A stretch of DNA of 32,809 nucleotides from Thermodesulfobacteriales bacterium. Lineage in GTDB: Bacteria; Desulfobacterota; Thermodesulfobacteria; Thermodesulfobacteriales; Thermodesulfatatoraceae. How positions within the stretch are numbered: the stretch's first letter is position 1; every line of letters begins with the position of its first letter. A program made the position numbers and the translations under genes. Positions 26,418 through 32,809 of this stretch are shown here, in pieces. The stretch lies in the NCBI GenBank assembly GCA_026988575.1, contig JALSKZ010000080.1, positions 1 through 32,809 on the forward strand. The letters run 5' to 3'. Under the pieces are notes generated by a model. It did not search any database. It worked only from the letters and a program-made list of their open reading frames with translations, and had not been told where the DNA came from.

Positions 26418-26510
26418 GAAAATAAGCTCTTACCTCATTAGGTAGTCCGAATTAAAGTCTCTCTTGCTTGACTCTCCAATTTGTGTTAAATGCGCATTAA
26501 AATTTGTATA

Positions 26511-26598
26511 GCCGAGGTGGCGGAACTGGCAGACGCGGTGGACTCAAAATCCACTGGGCCTTGCGCCCGTGCGGGTTCGACTCCCGCCCTCGGCACCA
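26511..26598 (+). tRNA. tRNA-Leu (anticodon CAA)
   Basis: The 88-nt sequence has acceptor arms GCCGAGG and CCTCGGC, then discriminator A and an encoded CCA. The anticodon stem GTGGA/TCCAC frames the loop CTCAAAA, so the anticodon is CAA, reading UUG. A long variable arm (GGGCCTTGCGCCC) marks a class II tRNA, as expected for leucine, and the T loop reads GGTTCGACTC. It stands alone on the plus strand; no tRNA cluster is visible. Confidence 0.96.
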
Positions 26599-26852
26599 TA
26601 TCTTTCAGTAAGCTCCCACCGTACTTCTACTTAAGGTGTGTTACTTTGTCGACAAAGCGCCATCGCGCGAAAGTCCGTAAGACCCGACACTAGATTCTGG
26701 ACTAGCCATTGTTGGAAAGCCTCTGCCCCTTGCGATTTTCTATAAACTAGTGTGTCTTGCGTGCGACAAAAGGGACAGGTTTTGGAAAAAATTCTCACAA
26801 AAAGGTCCGGCCGGAACACGGAGAGGCAATGTTTCCGGCCGGTAAAGAGGTC
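26599..26852. other. Region between tRNA-Leu and the porin gene
   Basis: The 254 bp after the tRNA holds no convincing gene. A 62-codon minus-strand frame starting with GTG lies at 26631-26819 and contains a CPFC motif, but its start is inside the porin terminator hairpin and no ribosome binding site is present. The last 50 bp form the porin terminator. Confidence 0.5.
26799..26842 (-). terminator. Rho-independent terminator of the porin gene
   Basis: Read on the minus strand, CCGGCCGGAAACA and its near-perfect partner TGTTCCGGCCGG make a 12-bp GC-rich stem with an 11-nt loop, followed by ACCTTTTTG. It begins 11 bp past the porin stop. Both the position and the T run support an intrinsic terminator. 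Confidence 0.8.
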
Positions 26853-28106
26853 TTAAAAAGAATATTTAATCCATATTCTCAAGGCATTTAAAACATCATC
26901 ATTGGCTCCTTTCCAAGCCCCTATACCATGATGATCAGAACGAATTAAAGCAGCAAAAATAACGAAATCTTTAAATCCGGTGTATTTGGTGATTAATTCG
27001 GTGGTAGTAGCCACTTTATCATTTGATACGGCAGTATTCCACTTGTTATCGCAATTATAATGGCCATAATCAAAGGTAGTAGTTAGACCAGAAAAGGGCT
27101 TGATAAAGAAACTTAGTTTAAAGGAATCTGTATTAGGACGTCCGGCGATATCTCCATCACCAGAAATAGTAAAGGTATAAAGGGGTGTTTTTATGCCATT
27201 ATCACTCAGTTTGGCAGCATTAAAATAACCGTTATCAACGGAAGAATAGGCAAAAGAAAAGCCTATTTTCTGCTGGTAATTCATACCTAATTTGATTCCG
27301 TAAGCATTTGTAGTATCAAAGCCTCTTTTTTGTGGATTTATAAAGAAATACTGACCTGCCAAAAGAAAGTTTAAATCCTCTTTTGGTAAAGAAAATTTTG
27401 TTTGGGCCTCGGTATAAAAGGAATCTACATAGCCGATATAGTTTTTATCCTGCCAGTAATAATCTTTGCCGTTTAAATCTGCTTTGTAATAATAGGCCAC
27501 AAGAGTTGTCTTAGGGATGCTCTTATTGGCCAATCCAATGAACATTACGCCGTCATCTCCCAAAAAATCTTGAAAATATTCGTTTTTTAGACGCCTTTCC
27601 TTAAAGAACCAACCCAAAACTACTTTTGTCTCCGGAATGTCTCTACTCTTTAACAATAGACCTTGAAAATTGTTGGGGAAAATAGGCCAGGCATCGCTGT
27701 TAACCAGAGGAGATTTAAAATTTTGTCGGCCTATTTTGAGTAGTGTATTTTGATAAATATAAGCAAGATAGCCCTCGCCAAGCCATGTTGCTGTTTCGTC
27801 GGCGTTGGGTCTTATCATGCTTTTGTTTGCAAAATTGCTATACGCAACGAGATCATCTACTGCATAAAAGGAAAGCTTAAGAGAAATTTTATGCCAGTTT
27901 TCACTTACATAGGAAAGTCTCACACCAGCATCAAAAAAAGAATTTTCCTTAGCAAATATATCTTTAGGTTCCTTATCACTTGTTTGGTACCAAAGTTTAA
28001 ATTCTCCACCTACCTTGCCTCCCTTTAAAGCATCTCCAATAGTTTCCGCTGACCACACATTCCCAACGAGTAATAAGATTAAGAAAATTCCCCAAAGATA
28101 CTTCAT
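26853..28106 (-). CDS. Outer-membrane porin, OprD-like
   Basis: The 417-residue protein has a signal peptide of about 20 residues (MKYLWGIFLILLLVGNVWSA). The mature chain is built from alternating beta strands rich in Tyr, Phe, Gly and Asn, and ends IWIKYSF, the terminal phenylalanine read by the BAM assembly machinery. The N-terminal KVGGEFKLWYQTSD, the strand LLKIGRQNFKSPLVNSD and the spacing resemble OprD-family porins of Epsilonproteobacteria and related anaerobes, which pass small solutes across the outer membrane. The start at 28106 follows GGGGAGGTACGC; the open frame reaches 28163 without a site. It is monocistronic, with its own promoter and terminator. Base use is AT-richer than in neighbours. 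Confidence 0.8.
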   Translation of the reverse strand: MKYLWGIFLILLLVGNVWSAETIGDALKGGKVGGEFKLWYQTSDKEPKDIFAKENSFFDAGVRLSYVSENWHKISLKLSFYAVDDLVAYSNFANKSMIRPNADETATWLGEGYLAYIYQNTLLKIGRQNFKSPLVNSDAWPIFPNNFQGLLLKSRDIPETKVVLGWFFKERRLKNEYFQDFLGDDGVMFIGLANKSIPKTTLVAYYYKADLNGKDYYWQDKNYIGYVDSFYTEAQTKFSLPKEDLNFLLAGQYFFINPQKRGFDTTNAYGIKLGMNYQQKIGFSFAYSSVDNGYFNAAKLSDNGIKTPLYTFTISGDGDIAGRPNTDSFKLSFFIKPFSGLTTTFDYGHYNCDNKWNTAVSNDKVATTTELITKYTGFKDFVIFAALIRSDHHGIGAWKGANDDVLNALRIWIKYSF

Positions 28107-28147
28107 GCGTACCTCCCCATATAGTTTTGGTAGAAATGTAAAGCTAG

Positions 28148-28176
28148 TTATTAATGGAATCATATTTATCTGACAA
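28148..28176 (-). promoter_or_regulatory. Promoter of the porin gene
   Basis: On the minus strand TTGTCA (28176-28171) and TAATAA (28153-28148) are spaced by 17 bp, predicting a start near 28141 and a leader of about 35 nt to the ATG. Confidence 0.5.
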
Positions 28177-28594
28177 ATTATATTGCGAGACGACTTGTAA
28201 GTCCGCGCGATCTTATTCCTGTCTGATTATCGCGAAGAGGGCCGCAAGAGACTAGGAAGTCTAGATCCCTCGCTTTTAAATTATGCTCTTTCTAAAGCAG
28301 AATAGATACAACCACAATAATTTTATAAAATTTCTAACTGTCCATTATGATTGGACTAAAACAGAACAGATAATAAAATATTTTGGCGCATATTCAAGAA
28401 GACAATTTTCGATATTTTTAATATGATTTATAGGTACATCTTATGTAAGACGATGTATATACCAGAATCGTATAAAAGATGTCCGTCCTTTTCGCAATGT
28501 AAGCTTATTGTTGGAATATGATCCGAAGATGTTTATTATTTAACAACTTGTTTTTTAGAGACCTTTGCAAAACATCTTTTCTTAAGTCCCAGTC
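28177..28594. other. Gene-free AT-rich region
   Basis: No open frame with a ribosome binding site is present in these 418 bp. A nested hairpin lies at 28232-28273 (outer GCGAAGAGGG/CCCTCGC, inner AGACT/AGTCT) followed by CTTTT, which could end a plus-strand transcript, though no matching promoter was found. A second, weak palindrome occurs at about 28431-28463 (GGTACATC/GATGTATATACC). At 28558-28572 GAGACCTTTGCAAAA resembles the ends of some insertion sequences, with no partner seen. The region may hold debris of mobile DNA. Confidence 0.45.
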
Positions 28595-28642
28595 AAGGAT
28601 CCGTTCCTATTTTTTCGTTCCGAAAAATGGGGACGCATCCTT
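28595..28642 (+). repeat. 48-bp palindromic dispersed repeat, copy 2
   Basis: Arms AAGGATCCGTTCC and GGGGACGCATCCTT can pair imperfectly around TTTTTTCGTTCCGAAAAA. The length, ends and T-run are the same as in the inverse-oriented copy at 17008-17055. The resemblance to REP-type palindromes is clear by eye; copy number in the genome cannot be judged from this window. Confidence 0.65.
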
Positions 28643-28647
28643 TGCGG

Positions 28648-28688
28648 TGGATCCTTCGCCTCGGTAGCGCTCGGCTCAGGATGACACA
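28648..28688 (-). repeat. Second REP-like sequence (TCATCCTGAG...GAAGGATCC type)
   Basis: Read on the minus strand this begins TGTGTCATCCTGAGCCGAGC and ends GGCGAAGGATCCA. The pattern TCATCCTGAG-(CG-rich)-GAAGGATC occurs as an intergenic dispersed repeat in several bacterial phyla. Its arms ATCCT/AGGAT and the GC-rich centre can fold. It sits 6 bp beyond the 48-bp repeat, so two repeat types are stacked at the same place. Confidence 0.55.
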
Positions 28689-28729
28689 ATTATGCTGAGA
28701 AAAGGTTTTCCTCGAAAGCAAGTTTTGGG

Positions 28730-30211
28730 CTAGCGTTTTAGCACCAGCAGGCGGTATGAGCCAAACATCCTTCCTATTTCATCGCGCCAGGGGTTTTCCA
28801 CCACCGCAATCAGGCGGCTGTCAGGAGACACGGCAAGGTGAAAAAAGCATGGTCCAAGGGTGGGGAAATAGCCGGCAAACCTTGTAAGGCCTCCTCCTGG
28901 CCGGGTCAGGTCAAAGACGAGCACGCCAAACTGCCGCACCCTTACGTCTTCACGCCTGAAAGCCGCCGCCGCCACGGCAAGGGTTTTCCCTTGCGGGTCA
29001 AGGGCTACCCCCTGGAGCTTAAAAGGCGAGGGGAACTGCCAGAGGACTTTGGCACTTGCAGGCTCAACGGCAAAGAGCATCCGGGCTTTGGGGTGTGGGC
29101 CGGCAGGCTTGTCTCCGGCCATGGGAAGGCCGTAAGGAAGGGTGCTCTCCCCTGAGACCACGTAGAAAATGCTGTTTGCGCCAAAAGTCCCGTAGCTTAG
29201 ACTTGCAGCAACCGGAAAGCCGCCAATTACAATGGGTGTAGCAAGGTTTAAGGTGTGAAGTAGCCTTTTGGCCTTAAGGTCAAAGATAAAGAGCCTGCCA
29301 TCGCTTGCCCCCAGGGCCCCAAAGTGGCCGTCAGGGCTTACGGCAACAGACTCCCAGGCAGAAACCCGCTTAAAATAGGGTTTAAGCGGCGTAAGCTGGT
29401 AAATAAAAATTTCTTTGCCGCTACGTCCAGAAAGAGCAACAAAGCTTTGGGGAGGTGGCCCGGGTTTTTGCCTGTCCCCCTCATACTCAGAGGGCATAAG
29501 GGTAACGGTAGCCACCACCTGGCCTTTGTGGTCAGCATCAGCATAGATCATGGTCACCGGGGCCGGGCCGTCTTTAGGGTAGGCCCAGCGCACCTGGCCA
29601 GCAGGGCTTAGCCGCCAAAGGCGTGAAAGCCTGCGCCAGGTGCTCTTTTTCTCGTCATACCAGGAATGAAGCCCAAGCACCAGGAGATCACCCCCTGGGA
29701 GTACTTTAAGCCGGTAAATGCCAGGTAGCTTGTAAACACCATAGATGTCGCCCGGGGCGGCCGGGGTGCCGCGCTCAAGGCTTTTAGCGGTGTTAAAACA
29801 CCAAAGCCTTTTTCCTGTTTTGGTTTCAAGGGCGCAGACTTCGGCGTCCGGGCTCTGGGCCCCGTAGTAAAGCACGCGGCCGTCCTCTGAAAAGGCCACC
29901 CTTTTTACCATGCCTTCAGGGACTCGCTTTTCCCAGATGAGACGCCCGCTTTCTGCGGAAAAGAGCATGAGCCTTCCGGTAAAGGTGCCAAGGGCAAGCA
30001 TTTTGCCGTTTTTTGAAAAGCGCAAACAGGCGTCTGCAGGATGCCCAGCACGGGCATAAAAAGATACGTCTTCAAGCTCTTTTTCCCACAAAAGCTCAAG
30101 CCCAAAGGCCTTAACTTTTTTCAAATCGTAGGCCAAAGCCCCCTTAGCAGCTAGCAAGAAGCTAAACGTATTTACGAAAAAAAGCATAAAAAGGCCTAAG
30201 CACCTCGGCAT
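28730..30211 (-). CDS. Secreted PQQ/WD40-like beta-propeller protein
   Basis: The 493-residue product has a signal peptide of about 27 residues (MPRCLGLFMLFFVNTFSFLL, ending KGALA). It continues with repeated blades such as GTFTGRLMLFSAESGRLIWEK, CALETKTGKRLWCFN, VALSGRSGKEIFIYQL, GALGASDGRLFIFDLKAKRLL and FAVEPASAKVLWQF. These are quinoprotein/WD40-like repeats without recognisable catalytic or PQQ-binding residues, so a binding or scaffold role in the periplasm is likely. The start at 30211 is chosen for AGGGGG seven bases upstream and the signal peptide; the frame is open to 30355. It overlaps the end of the ECF T-component gene by 50 bp, hence the same operon. Function with the importer is unknown. 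Confidence 0.78.
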   Translation of the reverse strand: MPRCLGLFMLFFVNTFSFLLAAKGALAYDLKKVKAFGLELLWEKELEDVSFYARAGHPADACLRFSKNGKMLALGTFTGRLMLFSAESGRLIWEKRVPEGMVKRVAFSEDGRVLYYGAQSPDAEVCALETKTGKRLWCFNTAKSLERGTPAAPGDIYGVYKLPGIYRLKVLPGGDLLVLGLHSWYDEKKSTWRRLSRLWRLSPAGQVRWAYPKDGPAPVTMIYADADHKGQVVATVTLMPSEYEGDRQKPGPPPQSFVALSGRSGKEIFIYQLTPLKPYFKRVSAWESVAVSPDGHFGALGASDGRLFIFDLKAKRLLHTLNLATPIVIGGFPVAASLSYGTFGANSIFYVVSGESTLPYGLPMAGDKPAGPHPKARMLFAVEPASAKVLWQFPSPFKLQGVALDPQGKTLAVAAAAFRREDVRVRQFGVLVFDLTRPGGGLTRFAGYFPTLGPCFFHLAVSPDSRLIAVVENPWRDEIGRMFGSYRLLVLKR

Positions 30212-30992
30212 AAAACACCCCCTGAAGATAGGCCCAAAAAAGTATTTTCCCCAAAAAAATCGCCAAAAGTAATCCCATAAGCACCAGGGAAAGGGCTCTT
30301 TCCATCCGTGGCCAGGGCGGCAAAAAGTAATTTTTAGCCGGGGCCAGGGGATCAAAGCCTCTGGTTAGAAGCGTATCCGCAAGGGCACGCGAGTCCCTTA
30401 TCGCCCTAACAAGGAGCGGATACACCACGGCCATTTCCGTGCGCAGGGTGTAGATGAGACCACGTCGAAAAGGCCGATAACCCCTTAGCCTTAAAGCCTG
30501 GCGCACCAGATGCAAATCCTCAGCCAGACGGGGAAGCGCCCGCACCGAGGCCGCGGCCATAAGGCTTAAGCCTCTGGGCAAAGGAAGCGCCCCCACAGCC
30601 CGAAAAAGCATTTCAGTAGAGGTTGAATTTATGAGATAGGCCCCGGCCGAAAGGGCCGCCACAAAACGCAGGCTTTGGATGAACCCGTAACGAAAACCCT
30701 CCTTGATAAAACAAAGCCCGGGGAAGGTCTCACTTGGAGGCACAAGACAAAAGACGATGGTGCGCGGGAAGTCCTGATAAAAGAGCCCCTGGCTTATCAT
30801 GATGCCCCAGACAGTAGTAGAAACCAGAAGAAAAAAGCCTTTTAACCAGCTTCTTGAGGGCCAGGCAGCCAAAAACAAAAATACCGACCCCAGGGCCAGA
30901 GCCATAAGAGAAAAAGCCTGGTCTAAGAGCACCGAGAGCCCGGAAATAACAAAGACCAGGATGAATTTCGTATAAGGATGAAGACTTTTCAC
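30162..30992 (-). CDS. ECF transporter T component (energy-coupling transmembrane protein)
   Basis: The 276-residue membrane protein has four or five hydrophobic segments and two cytoplasmic coupling motifs: RQALRLRGYRP (about 166-176) and ADTLLTRGFDPL (about 207-218), corresponding to the paired x-R-G helices by which EcfT engages its ATPases. EcfT connects the substrate-binding S component to the ATPase pair. Its ATG overlaps the stop of the fused ATPase gene by 4 nt, consistent with co-translation. The length matches EcfT/CbiQ proteins. Confidence 0.88.
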   Translation of the reverse strand: MKSLHPYTKFILVFVISGLSVLLDQAFSLMALALGSVFLFLAAWPSRSWLKGFFLLVSTTVWGIMISQGLFYQDFPRTIVFCLVPPSETFPGLCFIKEGFRYGFIQSLRFVAALSAGAYLINSTSTEMLFRAVGALPLPRGLSLMAAASVRALPRLAEDLHLVRQALRLRGYRPFRRGLIYTLRTEMAVVYPLLVRAIRDSRALADTLLTRGFDPLAPAKNYFLPPWPRMERALSLVLMGLLLAIFLGKILFWAYLQGVFYAEVLRPFYAFFRKYV

Positions 30993-32353
30993 CGCGTTTC
31001 CTCCTCAATCTTTCCTTTTTCAAAGCGCAAAATGCGGGTGGCAAGGGCGTATGCCAGGTCTTCATCGTGGGTGGAAAAGACGACAAGCTCTGCCCCTATG
31101 GCCTTAAATAAGCGCAGGGCGTTTTTTGGGTCCTGGGCGGTGGTGGGTTCATCAAGCAAAAGCACCTGGGGACGCCCGGTAAGTAGCGCGCCAAGGGCTA
31201 CCCGCAGGCGTTCCCCACGGGAAAGGGAAAAAGGCGCGCGTTTAAGCTTATCAAAAAGATGAAGCTCCTTTGCTACCTGAGACACCCGAGGCTCTATTTC
31301 CTTTCTGGTAAAGCCGAGGTTTTCCAGGGAAAAAGAGAGTTCTTCGGCTACTTTGGTGCGGATGAGCATGAGGTCTGGGTCTTGAAGCAAAAGGGCAAGG
31401 GCAAATCTTTTTTTATCCTGCGGAAGGAGATAGCGTATTGCGCCCTTAACAGGCTTTTTTAGCCCGGCCAGAAGGTGCAAGAAGGTAGTTTTTCCCGAGC
31501 CGTTTGGTCCAAGCAGGGCCACCCTTTCGTTTTCGTAAAAAGAAAAGTTTAGCCCGTTAAAAAGAGGCGGTCTTTTAGGGTAGGAAAAGTACAGGTTTTT
31601 GATCTCAACGGCCTTTTGCCCTTTAGGCGGGGAGGGCAGAGGGTTAACCTCCTTTTTAGGAGGCGTAAAATCTTTTGGCTTGCCAAGGAACTTGGCCTTT
31701 CCCCCTTCGAGATAAAGCAGCCGATCAACCCTTGGCAGGACATATTCCAGGCGGTGTTCGGCAATGACGATGGTTATGCCCTGTGAGGCAAGGCTTTTCA
31801 AAATATCCATAACAGTTTGCGCAGCCTTAGGGTCAAGCTGGGAAAGGGGCTCATCAAGCAAAAGGAGCTTTGGCGAAACCGCAAGGGCCTGGGCAATGGC
31901 CACTCGCTGGCGCTCCCCGCCTGAAAGGGAAGAAATTTCCCGGGCTTCGTATCCCGAAAGCCCGACTTCAGCAAGGGCTTTCTTTACCCGTTTAGTGACC
32001 ACTTCTTTAGAAAGCCCGAGATTTTCAAGGCCAAAGGCCACTTCGGCAAAGACCGTGTCTGCCAGAAGCTGCTCTGCCGGGCTCTGAAACACCACGGTCA
32101 CCTCTGGAAAGAGCTTAACAGGCGAGATAGGCCAGGTTTTTCCAAGGACTTTTACCAGGCCTTTAAATTCGCCTCCGGCCTCATAGGGAATAAGCCCGCA
32201 GAGCACGGAAATAAGGGTGCTTTTGCCTGAGCCGGTTTCTCCTGCAAGTAAAAAGATTTCGCCCTGTCTTACCGCAAAACTTATGTCTTTTAAGTTTGAG
32301 CCCGGGCTTTTGGGGTAGCGGTAGGAAAGGGCCTTCACTTCAATTACGGTCAT
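30989..32353 (-). CDS. ECF transporter ATPase, two ABC domains in one chain
   Basis: The 454-residue protein contains two ABC ATPase domains. The first has Walker A GETGSGKST (38-46), the Q loop VVFQSPAEQL, signature LSGGERQRVAIAQAL and Walker B LLLLDEPLSQLDP. The second (from about 245) has Walker A GPNGSGKTT, Q loop LLLQDPDLML, signature LSRGERLRVALGALL and LLLDEPTTAQDP, then FSTHDEDLAYALATRI. This fused EcfA-EcfA' form is like YkoD of the thiamine-precursor importer. It powers uptake together with the neighbouring T and S proteins. The start overlaps the upstream gene by 4 nt. Confidence 0.95.
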   Translation of the reverse strand: MTVIEVKALSYRYPKSPGSNLKDISFAVRQGEIFLLAGETGSGKSTLISVLCGLIPYEAGGEFKGLVKVLGKTWPISPVKLFPEVTVVFQSPAEQLLADTVFAEVAFGLENLGLSKEVVTKRVKKALAEVGLSGYEAREISSLSGGERQRVAIAQALAVSPKLLLLDEPLSQLDPKAAQTVMDILKSLASQGITIVIAEHRLEYVLPRVDRLLYLEGGKAKFLGKPKDFTPPKKEVNPLPSPPKGQKAVEIKNLYFSYPKRPPLFNGLNFSFYENERVALLGPNGSGKTTFLHLLAGLKKPVKGAIRYLLPQDKKRFALALLLQDPDLMLIRTKVAEELSFSLENLGFTRKEIEPRVSQVAKELHLFDKLKRAPFSLSRGERLRVALGALLTGRPQVLLLDEPTTAQDPKNALRLFKAIGAELVVFSTHDEDLAYALATRILRFEKGKIEEETR

Positions 32354-32809
32354 CTTTCAAGCTCCTTTAGATAGCCGCCAATCTTAAGCCCAAGGGCTGC
32401 CCCAAAGAGCGTATACAAAAACCCCTTAATCCCGATAGAAAGCATGAGATACCAGTCCGGGAAAAAGAGCCGGTAAAAGGTCATGTGAAGCACAAGGGAA
32501 GAAAAGGTCTGCACGGCATCTGCCACAGAAAGGGCGATGACTGTGCGCAAGCCCTGGGGCTTTTTGTAGCAGAGAAAGAGGAACAGGGCGGCCTCAAGCA
32601 CCAGGACCTTGGCCCCCAGGAAAAAGGGGTCTGTAGCCCGCATTCCACCATAAAGCACTACCCCCATGAGATAATGGATAAGGGCGGTTAGGGTGGCAAA
32701 GCCGGGTTTAGGCACCAGGACGAAAATAGCCGTAAACACCGCGTAGTGGATGATTTCGGTAATAAGCCCGCCCACCAGCACATTGAAAGGCCCAAGAAGG
32801 GCGTAGAGG
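32350..32809 (-). CDS. Membrane protein, likely ECF S component (5' end cut by window edge)
   Basis: The frame is open from the window edge to the stop at 32350; the GTG at 32781 is only an internal codon, since coding continues upstream (LYALLGPFN). About 152 residues are visible, with four or five membrane spans (EIIHYAVFTAIFVLVPKPG, FLGAKVLVLEAALFLFLCY, LSIGIKGFLYTLFGAALGL). Position directly before the fused ATPase and T component marks it as the substrate-binding S component. The PKPGFATLTALI segment recalls YkoE of the hydroxymethylpyrimidine/thiamine type, but I cannot assign the substrate. Cobalt, riboflavin or biotin uptake are alternatives. Confidence 0.7.
   Translation of the reverse strand, partial: LYALLGPFNVLVGGLITEIIHYAVFTAIFVLVPKPGFATLTALIHYLMGVVLYGGMRATDPFFLGAKVLVLEAALFLFLCYKKPQGLRTVIALSVADAVQTFSSLVLHMTFYRLFFPDWYLMLSIGIKGFLYTLFGAALGLKIGGYLKELER

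Noticed and set aside
26631-26819. Minus-strand frame with a CPFC motif after the porin gene
   Set aside because: It would start with GTG inside the terminator hairpin, has no ribosome binding site and only one CxxC pair.
28229-28277. Small RNA ending in the hairpin at 28232-28273
   Set aside because: The stem followed by CTTTT looks like a weak terminator, but no plus-strand promoter with acceptable boxes was found upstream.
28558-28572. GAGACCTTTGCAAAA, resembling an insertion-sequence end
   Set aside because: No inverted partner and no transposase remains were seen in the window; it is too short to call alone.
26511-28730. tRNA-Leu as attachment site of an integrated island reaching to the ECF block
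   Set aside because: No integrase gene and no second copy of the tRNA 3' end were found, and ordinary genes lie in between.
1-32809. CRISPR arrays, toxin-antitoxin pairs, phage or restriction genes
   Set aside because: No regularly spaced direct repeats and no recognisable defence or phage genes were seen on either strand.

Overview
The window looks like a chromosomal stretch of a Gram-negative, probably thermophilic, anaerobic bacterium. An outer-membrane porin, an AsmA-family protein and a YbgF/CpoB-like lipoprotein show the Gram-negative envelope. The gene set, the YkgJ-type and NapH-like Fe-S proteins, and the DUF5320/zinc-ribbon/NifX-like metal cluster would fit a Thermodesulfobacteria-like Desulfobacterota lineage. 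That placement is inference from gene style only. Most genes are housekeeping genes packed into tight operons with strong AGGAGG-type ribosome binding sites and many 1-8 nt stop/start overlaps.

Layout, left. Positions 1-734 (-) hold a YkgJ-type cysteine-cluster protein cut by the window edge, divergent from truD (837-2015, +). A run on the minus strand (7903 to 2226) encodes a periplasmic ligand-binding protein, a hybrid sensor kinase whose start overlaps it, a lipoprotein with coiled coil and TPRs, a second periplasmic ligand-binding protein, and an Hsp20 chaperone. No transporter permease or ATPase accompanies the two binding proteins, so a binding-protein/sensor-kinase signalling unit is a reasonable hypothesis. 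Divergent from it (8101-9907, +) is a compact metal cluster: a Gly/Trp/Arg-rich DUF5320 protein, a 61-residue zinc ribbon, and a cation-diffusion-facilitator transporter fused to a NifX-like domain.

Layout, middle. An argD-pyrB-pyrC-(32-residue membrane miniprotein)-pyrD operon runs on the minus strand (14319 to 9852), so arginine and pyrimidine synthesis are transcribed together. Divergent from it are argJ, a 51-residue cysteine-rich protein and surE (14449-16556, +), then a 78-residue HTH protein with its own promoter, then gatB-mtnA-suhB and an asmA-like gene (17153-22662, +). On the minus strand, rsfS-gpmI-(NapH-like Fe-S membrane protein)-queF form an operon (26355 to 22659). A tRNA-Leu(CAA) gene (26511-26598) and an OprD-like porin with a clear promoter and terminator follow.

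Layout, right. A gene-free, AT-rich stretch of about 600 bp ends in two palindromic dispersed-repeat-like sequences (28595-28688). One of them is the same 48-bp element that lies in front of gatB. To the right (28730-32809, -) base and codon use look visibly more GC-rich. This block encodes an ECF-type importer (membrane S-like component cut by the edge, fused double ATPase, T component) and a secreted beta-propeller protein. It may be a transferred segment.

Small genes reported here from direct reading are the 32-residue ORF between pyrC and pyrD and the 51-residue ORF before surE. No CRISPR array, rRNA, integrase or intact insertion sequence was seen.
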